DNA from: Glycomyces harbinensis
GTDB lineage: Bacteria; Actinomycetota; Actinomycetes; Mycobacteriales; Micromonosporaceae
NCBI RefSeq assembly: GCF_900101745.1
Contig: NZ_FNAD01000001.1
Span: forward strand, 186,001 to 250,000
Direction: 5' to 3'
Length of the DNA: 64,000 nt
Below, in pieces: positions 17,495 through 26,228 of this stretch (the stretch's first letter is position 1; each line of letters starts with the position of its first letter). The position numbers and the translations under genes were made by a program. Under the pieces are notes generated by a model that saw only the letters and a list, made by a program, of their open reading frames with translations, made no database searches and had not been told where the DNA came from.

Positions 17495-18516
17495 ACCTCG
17501 TGCGGTCCGGCCACCGACTCGCGGCTGACGAACCGCGTCTGGAGGAGGATCTCGGTGCCGCCCTGGGTGCCGTCGAGTTCGGAGAGCAGGCGCCTGACGG
17601 CCTTCTCGCCGATCTCGGACAGGGGGCTCTTGATCGAACTCAAAGCGGGCGTGGGCAGGTCGGCCCCGAAGATGTCGTCGAAGCCGATGATGCTGAGCCG
17701 CCCGGGCACGTCGATCCGGTGCTCGCGGCACTCGCGCAGCAGGCCGAGGGCCACGAGGTCGTTGTAGGCGAACACGGCGGTGACGCCGGCGGCCTTGACC
17801 CGCTGGAACGCCTCGGCCCCGCCCTCGCGGGTCGGCGCCGTCGACTTGACCTCCACGATGGACATGTCCCATTCGACGGCGAGGTCGAACAGCGTCTTCC
17901 AGCGCATGCCGTTGAGCCACGACAGCGGCGGACCCGAGAGGTAGGCGATGCGCCGGTGCCCGAGCCTGCGGAGCTGGTCGAGCGCGTCGGTGATGCCGGG
18001 GCGCACGTCGGGGACGACGGCGGGGATGCCGGGCACTTCGCGGTTGACCATCATGACCGGCTTGACCGACGACAGCCCCTGGATCTGGCGGTCGTCGAGC
18101 CGCGAGGCGACCAGCAGCAGTCCGTCGACATAGGACTGGAGTCGTTCGGCGGTGGTCAGCTCCAGTTCGCCCGACTCCTGCGAGTCGGCGAAGATCAGCG
18201 TGAACCCGGCCTCCGAGGCGGCCCGTTCGGCGCCGCGGACCAGGTCGAAGTACACGGGGTTCGTGATGTCGGAGACGATGAGGCCGAGCGTGCCGGTCTT
18301 GCCGGTCGGCAGCGCCCGCGCCATCGGGTTGATGCGGTAGCCGAGTTCCTTGGCCGCCTCGCGGATGCGCCGCTCCGTGTCCGGGTTGAGACGGCCGGGC
18401 TTGTTGAGCGCCCTCGAGACCGTGGAGGGGCTGACGCCGGTGTGCCGCGCGATGTCGTAGATCGTCGCAGGCGCCTTGCGGTCCTGGGCCGGGGCAGCTG
18501 CATCTGGCTGGTCCAC
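17488..18516 (-). CDS. LacI family repressor of manD
   Basis: 342 residues. The N-terminal helix-turn-helix is TIYDIARHTGVSPSTVSRAL; the effector domain follows from about residue 75 and ends with the family block IIGFDDIFGADLPTPALSSI. The GTG start at 18516 follows AAAGGGGA, four bases away. It is divergent from manD, and two identical CAATCGATTG palindromes lie in the gap, one near each start, so it most likely represses both genes and responds to a uronate intermediate. Its stop overlaps the nitrate reductase tail by 7 bp (tail to tail). Confidence 0.94.
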   Translation of the reverse strand: MDQPDAAAPAQDRKAPATIYDIARHTGVSPSTVSRALNKPGRLNPDTERRIREAAKELGYRINPMARALPTGKTGTLGLIVSDITNPVYFDLVRGAERAASEAGFTLIFADSQESGELELTTAERLQSYVDGLLLVASRLDDRQIQGLSSVKPVMMVNREVPGIPAVVPDVRPGITDALDQLRRLGHRRIAYLSGPPLSWLNGMRWKTLFDLAVEWDMSIVEVKSTAPTREGGAEAFQRVKAAGVTAVFAYNDLVALGLLRECREHRIDVPGRLSIIGFDDIFGADLPTPALSSIKSPLSEIGEKAVRRLLSELDGTQGGTEILLQTRFVSRESVAGPHEVQ

Positions 18517-18555
18517 GTGTCCCCTTTCACGAAGTTCGCCGCGAATGTCGCCAGG

Positions 18556-18565
18556 CAATCGATTG
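18556..18565. promoter_or_regulatory. LacI operator CAATCGATTG, copy 1
   Basis: Perfect 10-bp palindrome with a central CG, typical of LacI-family operators, 39 bp upstream of the LacI start. The flanks GG...A are shared with the second copy 103 bp away. Confidence 0.7.
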
Positions 18566-18658
18566 AGGAATGTTGCCGGGGTTGCCGCCCGACTCAGCCG
18601 ATCATACCGAACCCCGGCGAGAAACCGTAGTGGCCCATATTTCAGGCATATCGAGGGG

Positions 18659-18694
18659 CAATCGATTGACAATTGCGATCTTCGATGCTTGAAT
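18659..18694 (+). promoter_or_regulatory. manD promoter with overlapping LacI operator, copy 2
   Basis: CAATCGATTG (18659-18668) overlaps a consensus -35 TTGACA (18666-18671). TTGAAT (18689-18694) lies 17 bp downstream as a -10, with an upstream TG. A repressor bound here would cover the -35 directly. Confidence 0.75.
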
Positions 18695-18791
18695 GGCGCT
18701 CGTGCTCGAACCCGGAGCCGCGATCCGAACCGCTTGGACCCCACCGATTCGCGGCTGCGAAACTGTTGCCATCGATGGAGAGGACCCCACC

Positions 18792-20030
18792 ATGATCATC
18801 GACAGGGCCGAGGTCGTCGTCACGAGTCCGGACCGGAACTTCGTGACGCTGAAGCTGACCACCGACGACGGCTTGACCGGCCTGGGCGACGCGACGCTCA
18901 ACGGCCGCGAGATGGCCGTGGTCGCGTATCTCGCCGACCACGTGGTGCCCTTGCTGATCGGCCGCGACGCGCACCGGATCGAGGACACCTGGCAGTTCCT
19001 GTACCGCTCCGCGTACTGGCGCCGAGGGCCCGTGACGATGGCCGCGATCGCGGCGGTCGACATGGCGCTGTGGGACATCAAGGGCAAGGCCGCCGGGATG
19101 CCCGTGTACCAGCTCCTCGGCGGGGCCTCCCGCAACGGCCTCCTCGCCTACGGCCACGCCTCGGGCAAGACCACCGATGAACTCTTCGACTCCATTCGCT
19201 CCCACCAGGAGCAGGGCTACCGGGCCATCCGCGTGCAGACCGGCGTCCCGGGATTGAAGTCCATCTACGGGATCGCCTCCAACGCGACCTACGAAGCGAT
19301 GGAAGGCGTCCGGTACGACCACGAGCCCGCCCAGCGCGGCGCGCTCCCGGCCGAGGAGGACTGGGACACCCGCGCCTACCTGCGCCACGTCCCCACCGTC
19401 TTCGAAGCCGTGCGCAACGAGTTCGGGTCCGAGCTGCCGCTGCTGCACGACGCCCACCACCGCCTCACCCCGATCCAGGCCGCGCAACTGGGCAAATCCC
19501 TTGAGCCGTACGACCTGTTCTGGCTCGAGGACGTCACGCCCGCGGAGAACCAGGAGGCGCTGCGCCTGGTCCGCCAGCACACCACCACGCCCCTGGCGAT
19601 CGGGGAAATCTTCAACACGGTCTGGGACTACCAGCAGATCATCCGCGAGCAGCTCATCGACTACGTGCGTTCGGCGGTCACCCACACCGGCGGCATCTCC
19701 CACCTGAAGAAGGTCCTCGACTACGCGGCGCAGTACCAGATCAAGTCGGGCATGCACGGGCCCACCGACATCTCACCGGTCGGCATGGCCGCCGCGATGC
19801 ACCTGGGCCTGGCGATCCACAACTTCGGCATCCAGGAGTACATGCGCCACGGCGCCAAGACCGACCAGGTCTTCCAGCAGTCCTTCACCTGGGAGAACGG
19901 GTTCCTCCACCCCGGGAACAATCCGGGCCTCGGCGTCGAACTCGACCTCGACGAGTCCGGAAAGTACCCGTACGTCCAGGCCTACCTGCCCTTCAACCGC
20001 CTCGCCGACGGCACCGTCCACGACTGGTAA
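18792..20030 (+). CDS. manD: D-mannonate dehydratase, enolase superfamily
   Basis: 412 residues. Enolase-superfamily capping domain plus barrel. Metal ligands are seen as Asp in [11 protein letters not shown], Glu in [12 protein letters not shown] and Glu in [23 protein letters not shown] and the C-terminal [19 protein letters not shown] block are typical of ManD. It should dehydrate D-mannonate to 2-keto-3-deoxy-D-gluconate in glucuronate breakdown, and some relatives also use D-gluconate. GGAGAGG precedes ATG 18792. It is controlled by the divergent LacI gene. The substrate suits glucuronate side chains released from xylan by the enzymes nearby. Substrate range cannot be fixed by reading alone. 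Confidence 0.9.
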   Translation: MIIDRAEVVVTSPDRNFVTLKLTTDDGLTGLGDATLNGREMAVVAYLADHVVPLLIGRDAHRIEDTWQFLYRSAYWRRGPVTMAAIAAVDMALWDIKGKAAGMPVYQLLGGASRNGLLAYGHASGKTTDELFDSIRSHQEQGYRAIRVQTGVPGLKSIYGIASNATYEAMEGVRYDHEPAQRGALPAEEDWDTRAYLRHVPTVFEAVRNEFGSELPLLHDAHHRLTPIQAAQLGKSLEPYDLFWLEDVTPAENQEALRLVRQHTTTPLAIGEIFNTVWDYQQIIREQLIDYVRSAVTHTGGISHLKKVLDYAAQYQIKSGMHGPTDISPVGMAAAMHLGLAIHNFGIQEYMRHGAKTDQVFQQSFTWENGFLHPGNNPGLGVELDLDESGKYPYVQAYLPFNRLADGTVHDW

Positions 20031-20873
20031 TCGCGGGCCGCTCGACCGCCGCACCGCGGGCTGCGAGGCCGACCCGAGCATCGCGAGCTTGTCGGCGCTG
20101 TCGGTGGCCGGTTCGGGGTGGTAGAGGACGAGCATCATCCCGTCGGTCCCGGTGACGAGGAGCTTCTCCCGGTGCAGCGTCACCGCGCCGACCTGCGGAT
20201 GGTCGAACCGCACCGTGGCGCCGCGGCGCTCGCGCACGTCGTGGCGGGCCCACAGCCGGCGAAACAGCGGGCTCGCGAGCGACAGCTCCCCGATGAGCGC
20301 CGCGCACCGGGGATCGTCGGTGTCGGTGCCGATCGACTGGCGAAAGCCCGCCACGAGCCCGGCCGCGGCCGCCTTCCAATCGGTGAAGAGGGCCTGCTCG
20401 GCCGGGTCGAGGAACACGTCCCGGAGGCGGTTGCGTCCCGCCGCCAGGCACGGGGAGAGGGCCGTCGCGAGCGGCGTCGCGGCGAGGACGTCCAGGTACC
20501 GGCCCTCCACGAACGCCGGCAGCGGGAGCGTCGCGAGCAGGGTCCGCATCCCCTGCGGCACGGTCTCGGCCGGCCGCCGGCGGGGGCGCCGGGGCCGCTC
20601 CGCGGCGAGCCCGAGCAGATACGCGGTCGCGTCCTCGTCGAGCTCCAGCACGCGGGCCAGGGACCGGAGGACCTGCGGCGAGGGGTTGCGGTCGCGGCCC
20701 TGCTCAAGGCGCAGGTAGTACTCGACGCTGATGCCGGCGAGCATCGCGACCTCGGTGCGCCGCAGGCCGGGGACCCGGCGCACGCCGACGTCCGGGACGC
20801 CCGCCCGCGCGGGGTCGACGAGGTCGCGCCGGGCCCGGAGGAAATCGCCCAGCAGGTTCGGCTCGTCGGTCAT
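19773..20873 (-). CDS. MmyB-like helix-turn-helix regulator with stop-less tail antisense to manD
   Basis: Residues about 10-70 form an XRE helix-turn-helix ([20 protein letters not shown] and [17 protein letters not shown]); about 105-270 match the MmyB ligand-binding domain ([53 protein letters not shown]). The family normally ends near residue 280 (about 20034), but no stop occurs until 19773, so 86 extra residues are read antisense to the last 258 bp of manD. That tail is probably non-functional. TACGAT ends six bases before the ATG, suggesting a leaderless mRNA. It is divergent from an epimerase gene, its likely target. Confidence 0.8.
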   Translation of the reverse strand: MTDEPNLLGDFLRARRDLVDPARAGVPDVGVRRVPGLRRTEVAMLAGISVEYYLRLEQGRDRNPSPQVLRSLARVLELDEDATAYLLGLAAERPRRPRRRPAETVPQGMRTLLATLPLPAFVEGRYLDVLAATPLATALSPCLAAGRNRLRDVFLDPAEQALFTDWKAAAAGLVAGFRQSIGTDTDDPRCAALIGELSLASPLFRRLWARHDVRERRGATVRFDHPQVGAVTLHREKLLVTGTDGMMLVLYHPEPATDSADKLAMLGSASQPAVRRSSGPRLPVVDGAVGEAVEGQVGLDVRVLSGLVEVEFDAEARIVPGVEEPVLPGEGLLEDLVGLGAVAHVLLDAEVVDRQAQVHRGGHADR

Positions 20874-21017
20874 GACCCCATCGTATGCAGCGGTCCGCGC
20901 CGGTGACTGTCCCTCTCACTACCACTGCCGCCAGGGGACTGGTGCGGACCGGCGCGGGCGCCGAACATGGACGTCGGCCGCACCGGCCACCGACGTCCAC
21001 ACAGGGAGACAGCGACC

Positions 21018-22052
21018 ATGAACCAGCGGCGCGTGCTCGTCACCGGCGGGTCCGGCTTCATCGCCGGGCACTGCATCCTCCAACTGCTCGAACGGGGCTA
21101 CCGGGTCCGGGCCACCGTGCGCTCGCCCGACCGCGAGCCCGCGGTGCGCGCGGTCCTGCGCGACGCCGGCATGGTGAACGGCGAGGCGCTGGAGTTCGCC
21201 GCCGTCGACCTCCTGCGCGACGCCGGATGGGCCGAGGCCGTGAGCGGATGCGACTTCGTGCTGCACGTGGCCTCCCCGGTCCGTCCGGGGCGCGTCGCGA
21301 ACGAGGACGACCTCATCGTCCCCGCCCGTGAGGGCACGCTGCGCGTGCTGCGCGCCGCCCGCGACGGCGGCGTCCGGCGGGTCGTGCTCACCTCGGCGTT
21401 CCACGCCGCCGGCTGGGGCCACCCGCGCACCGACCGCGTCTTCACCGAGGACGACTGGACCGTGCTCGACGGCCCCGGCGTCGACGCCTACAGCAGGAGC
21501 AAGACCCTCGCCGAGCGTGCCGCATGGGATGTCATCGCGGCCGAAGGCGGTTCGACGGAACTGGCCGCGATCCTGCCGGTCGCGGTGATGGGGCCGGTGC
21601 TGGGCACGGCGGTCTCCGGCGCGAACCACGTCGTCCAGCGCCTGCTCGCCGGTCAGGTCCCGGCCTATCCGAACCTGTGGTTCCCGATCGTCGACGTGCG
21701 GGACGTGGCGGGCGCGCACCTGGCGGCGATGACCGCCCCGGCGGCCGCGGGCCAGCGGTTCCTCGTCTCCAGCGGGCCCGCGATCCCGATGCGCCAGATC
21801 GGGGCGCTCCTGAAAACGCACCTCGGAGACGCCGCGAAGCGGGTGCCCAGCCGGAGCATCCCCAGCGCCGCGGTCCGCATCGCCGCCAGGTTCTCGCCGC
21901 GGTTCCGGACCGTCGTGCCCGACCTCGACTACGCCAGGAAGATCGACAACGGCAAGGCCCGCCGCGTGCTCGACTGGGAGCCGCGCCCGTCCGAGGACGC
22001 CGTGGTCGCCGCGGCCGAGAGCATGATCGCGAAGTCGCTCGTCACGCCCTGA
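21018..22052 (+). CDS. NAD(P)-dependent epimerase/reductase (extended SDR, dihydroflavonol reductase-like)
   Basis: 344 residues. Nucleotide-binding motif VTGGSGFIAGHCILQLL at the N-terminus, then a DFVLHVASP strand and the active-site YSRSK (Tyr and Lys) at about 160, as in extended SDRs related to dihydroflavonol-4-reductase and cinnamoyl-CoA reductase. GGGAGA precedes the ATG at 21018. It is divergent from the MmyB-like regulator, a pairing that recurs at 55813-57528. Its 3' end overlaps the WYL regulator tail by 11 bp. The carbonyl substrate is unknown. Confidence 0.88.
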   Translation: MNQRRVLVTGGSGFIAGHCILQLLERGYRVRATVRSPDREPAVRAVLRDAGMVNGEALEFAAVDLLRDAGWAEAVSGCDFVLHVASPVRPGRVANEDDLIVPAREGTLRVLRAARDGGVRRVVLTSAFHAAGWGHPRTDRVFTEDDWTVLDGPGVDAYSRSKTLAERAAWDVIAAEGGSTELAAILPVAVMGPVLGTAVSGANHVVQRLLAGQVPAYPNLWFPIVDVRDVAGAHLAAMTAPAAAGQRFLVSSGPAIPMRQIGALLKTHLGDAAKRVPSRSIPSAAVRIAARFSPRFRTVVPDLDYARKIDNGKARRVLDWEPRPSEDAVVAAAESMIAKSLVTP

Positions 22053-23013
22053 ACCGTTCGGGCCCTTCGGCCGACCGCTGTGAGTCGCCCACCGCGGCGA
22101 ACCGCCCGGCGAGCCTCGCGAACGCCGCGACGAGTTCGACCGGCCGCGCCGCCTCGATGTCGGCGTCGAACCTGGCGACCGAGGCGGCCACCGCCGGCCA
22201 CGACCACGCCCCGGTCGTGAGCCGGCACCGGCCCGGCCCCAGGTCCTCGACCGTCCCCTCGCCCGCGAACGGCGCCACCGCCCCGGCGGGCGCCGCGAGG
22301 ACCACCGACCCGGTGCAGGGCCAGGCGTCGGGCCCGTCCGACCCCTTGAACCTGGCGCGCACGAACGCGTGCACGTCGCCGCCGGGCACCTCCCTGGGCG
22401 TGAAGCGCGGCCCGTTCGGAGTGCGCAGCGCCATCCGGTCGACCCGGAACACGCGCCAGTCCTCCCGGTCGAGGTCCCATGCCACGAGGTACCAGCGCCC
22501 CTGGCGCACCAGCACGTGATGCGGCTGCGCCCGGCGCCGCTCCTCCTTGACGCCGTAGCGGAAACCGACCTCCTCGCGGGCCTGGACGGCCGCGCCGAGC
22601 TCCGCGATCACCGCCGCGTCCACCGGATCGCCCTGCGGTACGGCGCCGACCTGCACGGCGTCGACGCGGCGGCGCAGCCGGGCCGGCAGCACCTGGCGGA
22701 CCGTCGCCAGCGCCCGCGCGGCGGACTCCTCGATCCCGGCCCCTGCCGCCGTCCGCAGCGCGATCGCCAGCGCCACCGCCTGCTCGTCGTCGAACAGCAG
22801 CGGCGGCAGGTCCGAGCCCGCCTCGAGCCGGTAGCCGCCGTACGGCCCCTTGACCGCGCTCACGCGGTACCCGAGTCCGCGCAGGCGGTCCACGTCGCGC
22901 CGCACGGTCCGCTCCGAGACCGCCAGGCGCTCGGCCAGCAGCCCGCCCGGCCAGTCCCGGCGCGTCTGGAGCAGCGACAAGAGCGTGAGCACGCGCGATG
23001 AGGTTCCCGTCAT
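22042..23013 (-). CDS. YafY/DeoR-type regulator with WYL domain
   Basis: 323 residues. N-terminal HTH_11 helix-turn-helix (RVLTLLSLLQTRRDWPGG and LLAERLAVSERTVRRDVDRL), then a WYL domain (about 140-210, RQGRWYLVAWDLDREDWRVF) and a C-terminal extension. I chose ATG 23013; ATG 23022 or 23046 are in-frame alternatives within the operator. It is divergent from a VOC-domain gene and a 33-bp perfect dyad lies between them. This regulator/VOC pairing is common in actinobacteria, but the ligand is not established. Confidence 0.88.
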   Translation of the reverse strand: MTGTSSRVLTLLSLLQTRRDWPGGLLAERLAVSERTVRRDVDRLRGLGYRVSAVKGPYGGYRLEAGSDLPPLLFDDEQAVALAIALRTAAGAGIEESAARALATVRQVLPARLRRRVDAVQVGAVPQGDPVDAAVIAELGAAVQAREEVGFRYGVKEERRRAQPHHVLVRQGRWYLVAWDLDREDWRVFRVDRMALRTPNGPRFTPREVPGGDVHAFVRARFKGSDGPDAWPCTGSVVLAAPAGAVAPFAGEGTVEDLGPGRCRLTTGAWSWPAVAASVARFDADIEAARPVELVAAFARLAGRFAAVGDSQRSAEGPERFRA

Positions 23014-23028
23014 AGTCCCCATACTGCC

Positions 23029-23061
23029 AGCGGTAGCGGACACCAACTGTCCGCTACCGCT
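23029..23061. promoter_or_regulatory. Perfect 14-bp inverted repeat, probable WYL-regulator operator
   Basis: AGCGGTAGCGGACA (23029-23042) and TGTCCGCTACCGCT (23048-23061) are exact reverse complements around CCAAC. It is in the 101-bp gap of the divergent WYL/VOC pair and touches the regulator start region. Confidence 0.72.
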
Positions 23062-23114
23062 GCGAGAGTCGTCCCAAGCCCGGCGAAGGCCGCCGGGCGA
23101 CCTGAGGAGCAGAC

Positions 23115-23528
23115 ATGAGCGTGAACACGACCCCGCACCTGAACTTCCGCGGCGACGCCCGCGCGGCGCTGGAGTTCTACCAGGCCGCGTTCGGCGGCGA
23201 CCTGACCGTCATCACCTACGGCGACATGGGGGCCCCCGAGGATCCGGCCGAGGCCGCGAACGTGGTCTGGGGCCAGGTCTCGGCGCCGAACGGCTTCCGG
23301 GTGATGGCCTACGACGTGCCGGCCTCGCGGCCCTGGAGCCCGGGCGAGGACCCGTTCTTCGTCTCGGTCCGCGGCGACGACGCCGAGGAGATCGCCGCGG
23401 CCTGGAAGGGCCTGGCCGACGGCGCCGTGATCCTCCAGCCGCTGGAGCCGTCGCCGTGGGCGGCGCTCTACGGGATGCTCAAGGACCGCTTCGGCGTCAC
23501 CTGGGTCCTGGACGTCCTCCCCGCCTGA
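23115..23528 (+). CDS. VOC (glyoxalase/PhnB-like) family protein
   Basis: 137 residues. Starts with the PhnB/3-demethylubiquinone-methyltransferase-like pattern HLNFRGDARAALEFYQAAFG and ends with a DRFGVTWVLDV block; two beta-alpha-beta-beta-beta units. AGGAG sits five bases before the ATG. It is likely regulated by the divergent WYL protein. Members bind metal or small ligands; no specific reaction can be assigned. Confidence 0.88.
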   Translation: MSVNTTPHLNFRGDARAALEFYQAAFGGDLTVITYGDMGAPEDPAEAANVVWGQVSAPNGFRVMAYDVPASRPWSPGEDPFFVSVRGDDAEEIAAAWKGLADGAVILQPLEPSPWAALYGMLKDRFGVTWVLDVLPA

Positions 23529-23598
23529 TCCGAGCGCCCGGCCGAGCGCGCCTCGGCCGGGCCGCCGGGCCCCGCGGAACATCGGTTCGCCTCAGTGA

Positions 23599-23628
23599 TT
23601 GACAGGCGTTGATATCCCCCATACCATG
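23599..23628 (+). promoter_or_regulatory. Promoter of the GH10 xylanase gene
   Basis: Consensus TTGACA (23599-23604), 18-bp spacer, TACCAT (23623-23628). The predicted start is near 23635, just before the inverted repeat. Confidence 0.65.
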
Positions 23629-23640
23629 GCACCACCCTCA

Positions 23641-23673
23641 CCGGAAGTTTCAAAGAATCCCTGAAACTTCCGG
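23641..23673 (+). promoter_or_regulatory. Inverted repeat in the xylanase leader, candidate operator
   Basis: CCGGAAGTTTCA and TGAAACTTCCGG are perfect 12-bp arms around a 9-bp spacer, placed at about +6 to +38. It contains GAAAC/GTTTC elements reminiscent of motifs described upstream of streptomycete xylanase genes. It could act as a repressor site or as an RNA stem in the leader. Confidence 0.6.
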
Positions 23674-23712
23674 AAGCCTGTTATCCCTCCTCCGCAACGG
23701 AGCCGCAGAACC

Positions 23713-26058
23713 ATGAAACGTCAACCCCGCGAACGGCACCGGCGCCTGCGCGCGCTCGCCGCCGCAACCGGAGCCCTCCTCCTGCCCGCCGCGATCGGAT
23801 TCGCCCAACCCGCCGCAGCCCAGGACGAGGGCACCGTCGTCTACACCTCCGACTTCGAGGACGGCGACGTCGGCGACTGGGCCCCCCGCGGCCCCGTCAC
23901 CCTCACCGTCGAAGACGGCGCCCTCCTCACCGCCGGCCGCGCCGCCGACTGGCACGGCCCCTCGGTCGACATCACCGACCACATCGCCCCCGGCGGCACC
24001 TACGCCGTCAGCGTCAGCGTCCGCTTCGCCGAAGGCAGCGGCGGCGAGGTCCTCACTTCCACCGTCCAGCGCGAATCCGCCGCGGGCACCTCCTACGACA
24101 GCATCGTCTACCAGTCCGCCGTCGGCGCCGACTGGGTCGAGCTCACCGGGCAGTACAGCATCACCTCGCCCGCCGACAGCCTCACCTTCTACGTCGAATC
24201 ACCCACAGTGGACGCGTCCTACTGGATCGACGACTTCACCATCACCGAACTCACCCCGCCCGGCATCGAACCGGACATCCCCTCGCTCAAGGACGTCCTC
24301 GCCGACGACTTCCTCATCGGCGCCGCCGTCGACGCCAGCGACCTCGTCGACCCCTCCGCGCAGCTGCTGAACAAGCACTTCAGCTCCATCACCGCCGAGA
24401 ACCACATGAAGCCCGACGCGATCCAGCCGACCGAAGGCGAGTTCACCTTCGACGCCGCCGACGAACTCGTCGACCACGCCCAGGCCAACGACATGGCGAT
24501 CTGGGGCCACACCTTCCTGTGGCACACGAGCCAGGTCCCCGAATGGTGGTTCCAGTACCCCGCGGGCCACCCGAACGCCGGCCAGCCCCTCGGCAGCTCC
24601 GACGAGGACCGCCAGATCATGATCGACCGCCTCGAAGCGCACATCGGCGCCATCGCCGAGCACTACGGCGACGACATGTGGGCCTGGGACGTCGTCAACG
24701 AGGTCATCAGCGACAACAACGCCGAGGTCTACCGCCACAGCCGCTGGTACGAGATCTTCGAAGGCCCCGAATACGTCTCGCACGCCTTCACCATCGCCCG
24801 CGAGCAGTTCGACGCCGTCGGCGCCACCGACGTGAAGCTCTTCATCAACGACTACGGCACCGACAACCCCGGCAAGCGCGACAACCTCTACAACCTCGTC
24901 GCCGACATGATCGCCGACGGCGTCCCCGTCGACGGCGTCGGCCACCAGACCCACATCAACCTCAACACCTCCATCGACCAGATCGAGGAGAGCATCGACA
25001 AGTTCGCCGGCCTCGGCGTGCTCCAGAGCGTCACCGAACTCGACGTCGCCATCGGCGCCCCCGGAGCAGGGGAGGAGTTCCCCCAGCTCGAAGCCCGGCT
25101 CATCGAGCAGGGGCACTACTTCCGCGACCTGTTCGCCATGTTCCGCGAGCACGCCGACGACCTCGAGTCCGTGACCCTCTGGGGCCTGCACGACGGCCGC
25201 TCCTGGCTCCGCAGCGAGGACCGTCCACTGGAGAGCCCCCTCGCGTTCAGCGACGCCCTCCAGTCCAAATGGGCCTACTGGGGCATCGTCGACCCGACCC
25301 GACTGCCCGACATCCCCGACGAGGAGGAACCCGACTACGCCCGCGTCCAAGTGCCCCTCGCCGACACCGCACCCGAGATCGACGGCCAGAAGGACGACGC
25401 CTGGGACGGGGCCGCCACCGTCGCGACCGACGTCAACGTCGAAGGCGCCGACGGCGCCAAGGCCGACGTCTCCCTCCTGTGGGACGAGGGCGCGGTCTAC
25501 GCCCTCTTCGAGGTCACCGACCCCCAGCTCGACGAGAGCAGCGCCAACCCCTGGGAGCAGGACTCCGTCGAGGTCTTCCTCAACCCCGGCAACACCAAGT
25601 CCGGCGGCTACGACGACGCCGACGGCCAGTACCGCGTCAGCTTCACCAACGCGGTCTCCGTGGGCGGCAACGGACCCGAGGCCGGCGAGATCACCAGCGC
25701 CGCCGCGGCCACCGACACCGGCTACCGGGTCGAGATCGCGATCGCGCTGGCCGAGGGCCGAGGGGAGGTCGGCGCCGAGCACGGCCTGGAGCTCCAGGTC
25801 AACGACGGCACCGACGGCGTCCGCACCGCGGTCCACACCTGGTACGACCCGACCGGCCTGTCCTGGAACACCAACGCCAACTGGGGCATCGCCGAACTGG
25901 TCGAAGAGGTCGACGGCGGAGGCGGCGGCGGGCAGCTGCCGACCACCGGCGCCGCCCTCACCGCCGCGATCAGCGGGGCCGTGCTCCTGGCCGCCGCCGG
26001 CATCACGACCCTCATGGTGATGCGCCGCCGCCGCGCCGCCGCGAACTGGGGCGACTGA
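23713..26058 (+). CDS. GH10 endo-1,4-beta-xylanase, multidomain, sortase-anchored
   Basis: 781 residues. Signal peptide 1-36. About 40-180 is a CBM4/9-type carbohydrate-binding module (TSDFEDGDVGDWAPRG). About 187-535 is the GH10 barrel with ENHMKPDAIQPTEGEF, acid/base Glu330 (WDVVNE) and nucleophile Glu442 (TELD). About 540-735 is a CBM9-like module (APEIDGQKDDAWDGA). A Gly-rich linker leads to LPTTG (742-746), a hydrophobic helix and a basic tail, a sortase signal. The enzyme should cut xylan internally while covalently bound to the cell wall. Wall anchoring is less common than free secretion for actinobacterial GH10 enzymes. It is a single-gene unit with its own promoter and terminators. 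Confidence 0.95.
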   Translation: MKRQPRERHRRLRALAAATGALLLPAAIGFAQPAAAQDEGTVVYTSDFEDGDVGDWAPRGPVTLTVEDGALLTAGRAADWHGPSVDITDHIAPGGTYAVSVSVRFAEGSGGEVLTSTVQRESAAGTSYDSIVYQSAVGADWVELTGQYSITSPADSLTFYVESPTVDASYWIDDFTITELTPPGIEPDIPSLKDVLADDFLIGAAVDASDLVDPSAQLLNKHFSSITAENHMKPDAIQPTEGEFTFDAADELVDHAQANDMAIWGHTFLWHTSQVPEWWFQYPAGHPNAGQPLGSSDEDRQIMIDRLEAHIGAIAEHYGDDMWAWDVVNEVISDNNAEVYRHSRWYEIFEGPEYVSHAFTIAREQFDAVGATDVKLFINDYGTDNPGKRDNLYNLVADMIADGVPVDGVGHQTHINLNTSIDQIEESIDKFAGLGVLQSVTELDVAIGAPGAGEEFPQLEARLIEQGHYFRDLFAMFREHADDLESVTLWGLHDGRSWLRSEDRPLESPLAFSDALQSKWAYWGIVDPTRLPDIPDEEEPDYARVQVPLADTAPEIDGQKDDAWDGAATVATDVNVEGADGAKADVSLLWDEGAVYALFEVTDPQLDESSANPWEQDSVEVFLNPGNTKSGGYDDADGQYRVSFTNAVSVGGNGPEAGEITSAAAATDTGYRVEIAIALAEGRGEVGAEHGLELQVNDGTDGVRTAVHTWYDPTGLSWNTNANWGIAELVEEVDGGGGGGQLPTTGAALTAAISGAVLLAAAGITTLMVMRRRRAAANWGD

Positions 26059-26083
26059 TCCCGAGCTGATCGACGACGCATGA

Positions 26084-26116
26084 GGACGGGACCGCTCGCT
26101 TCGAGCGGTCCCGTCC
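26084..26116. terminator. Strong 15-bp hairpin terminator after the xylanase gene
   Basis: GGACGGGACCGCTCG and CGAGCGGTCCCGTCC pair perfectly around CTT, 25 bases after the stop, followed by a pyrimidine-rich CTCCCTTCTC. Confidence 0.8.
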
Positions 26117-26138
26117 CTCCCTTCTCGCGGGTCTACAA

Positions 26139-26178
26139 GGGCCCGTTGCGAAACCCCTCTCCGGTCCGCAACGGGCCC
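26139..26178. terminator. Second hairpin in the convergent gap
   Basis: GGGCCCGTTGCG and CGCAACGGGCCC, perfect 12-bp arms with a 16-base loop, between the xylanase and PL26 lyase tails. Confidence 0.55.
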
Positions 26179-26188
26179 AGGGCGTGCC

Positions 26189-26215
26189 CGGGCACCGCGG
26201 ATGCCGCGGTGCCCG
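26189..26215 (-). terminator. Hairpin terminator after the PL26-type lyase gene
   Basis: CGGGCACCGCGG and CCGCGGTGCCCG pair perfectly around ATG, 13 bases beyond the lyase stop on the minus strand. Confidence 0.65.
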
Positions 26216-26228
26216 AGCGCGCCCCGCC

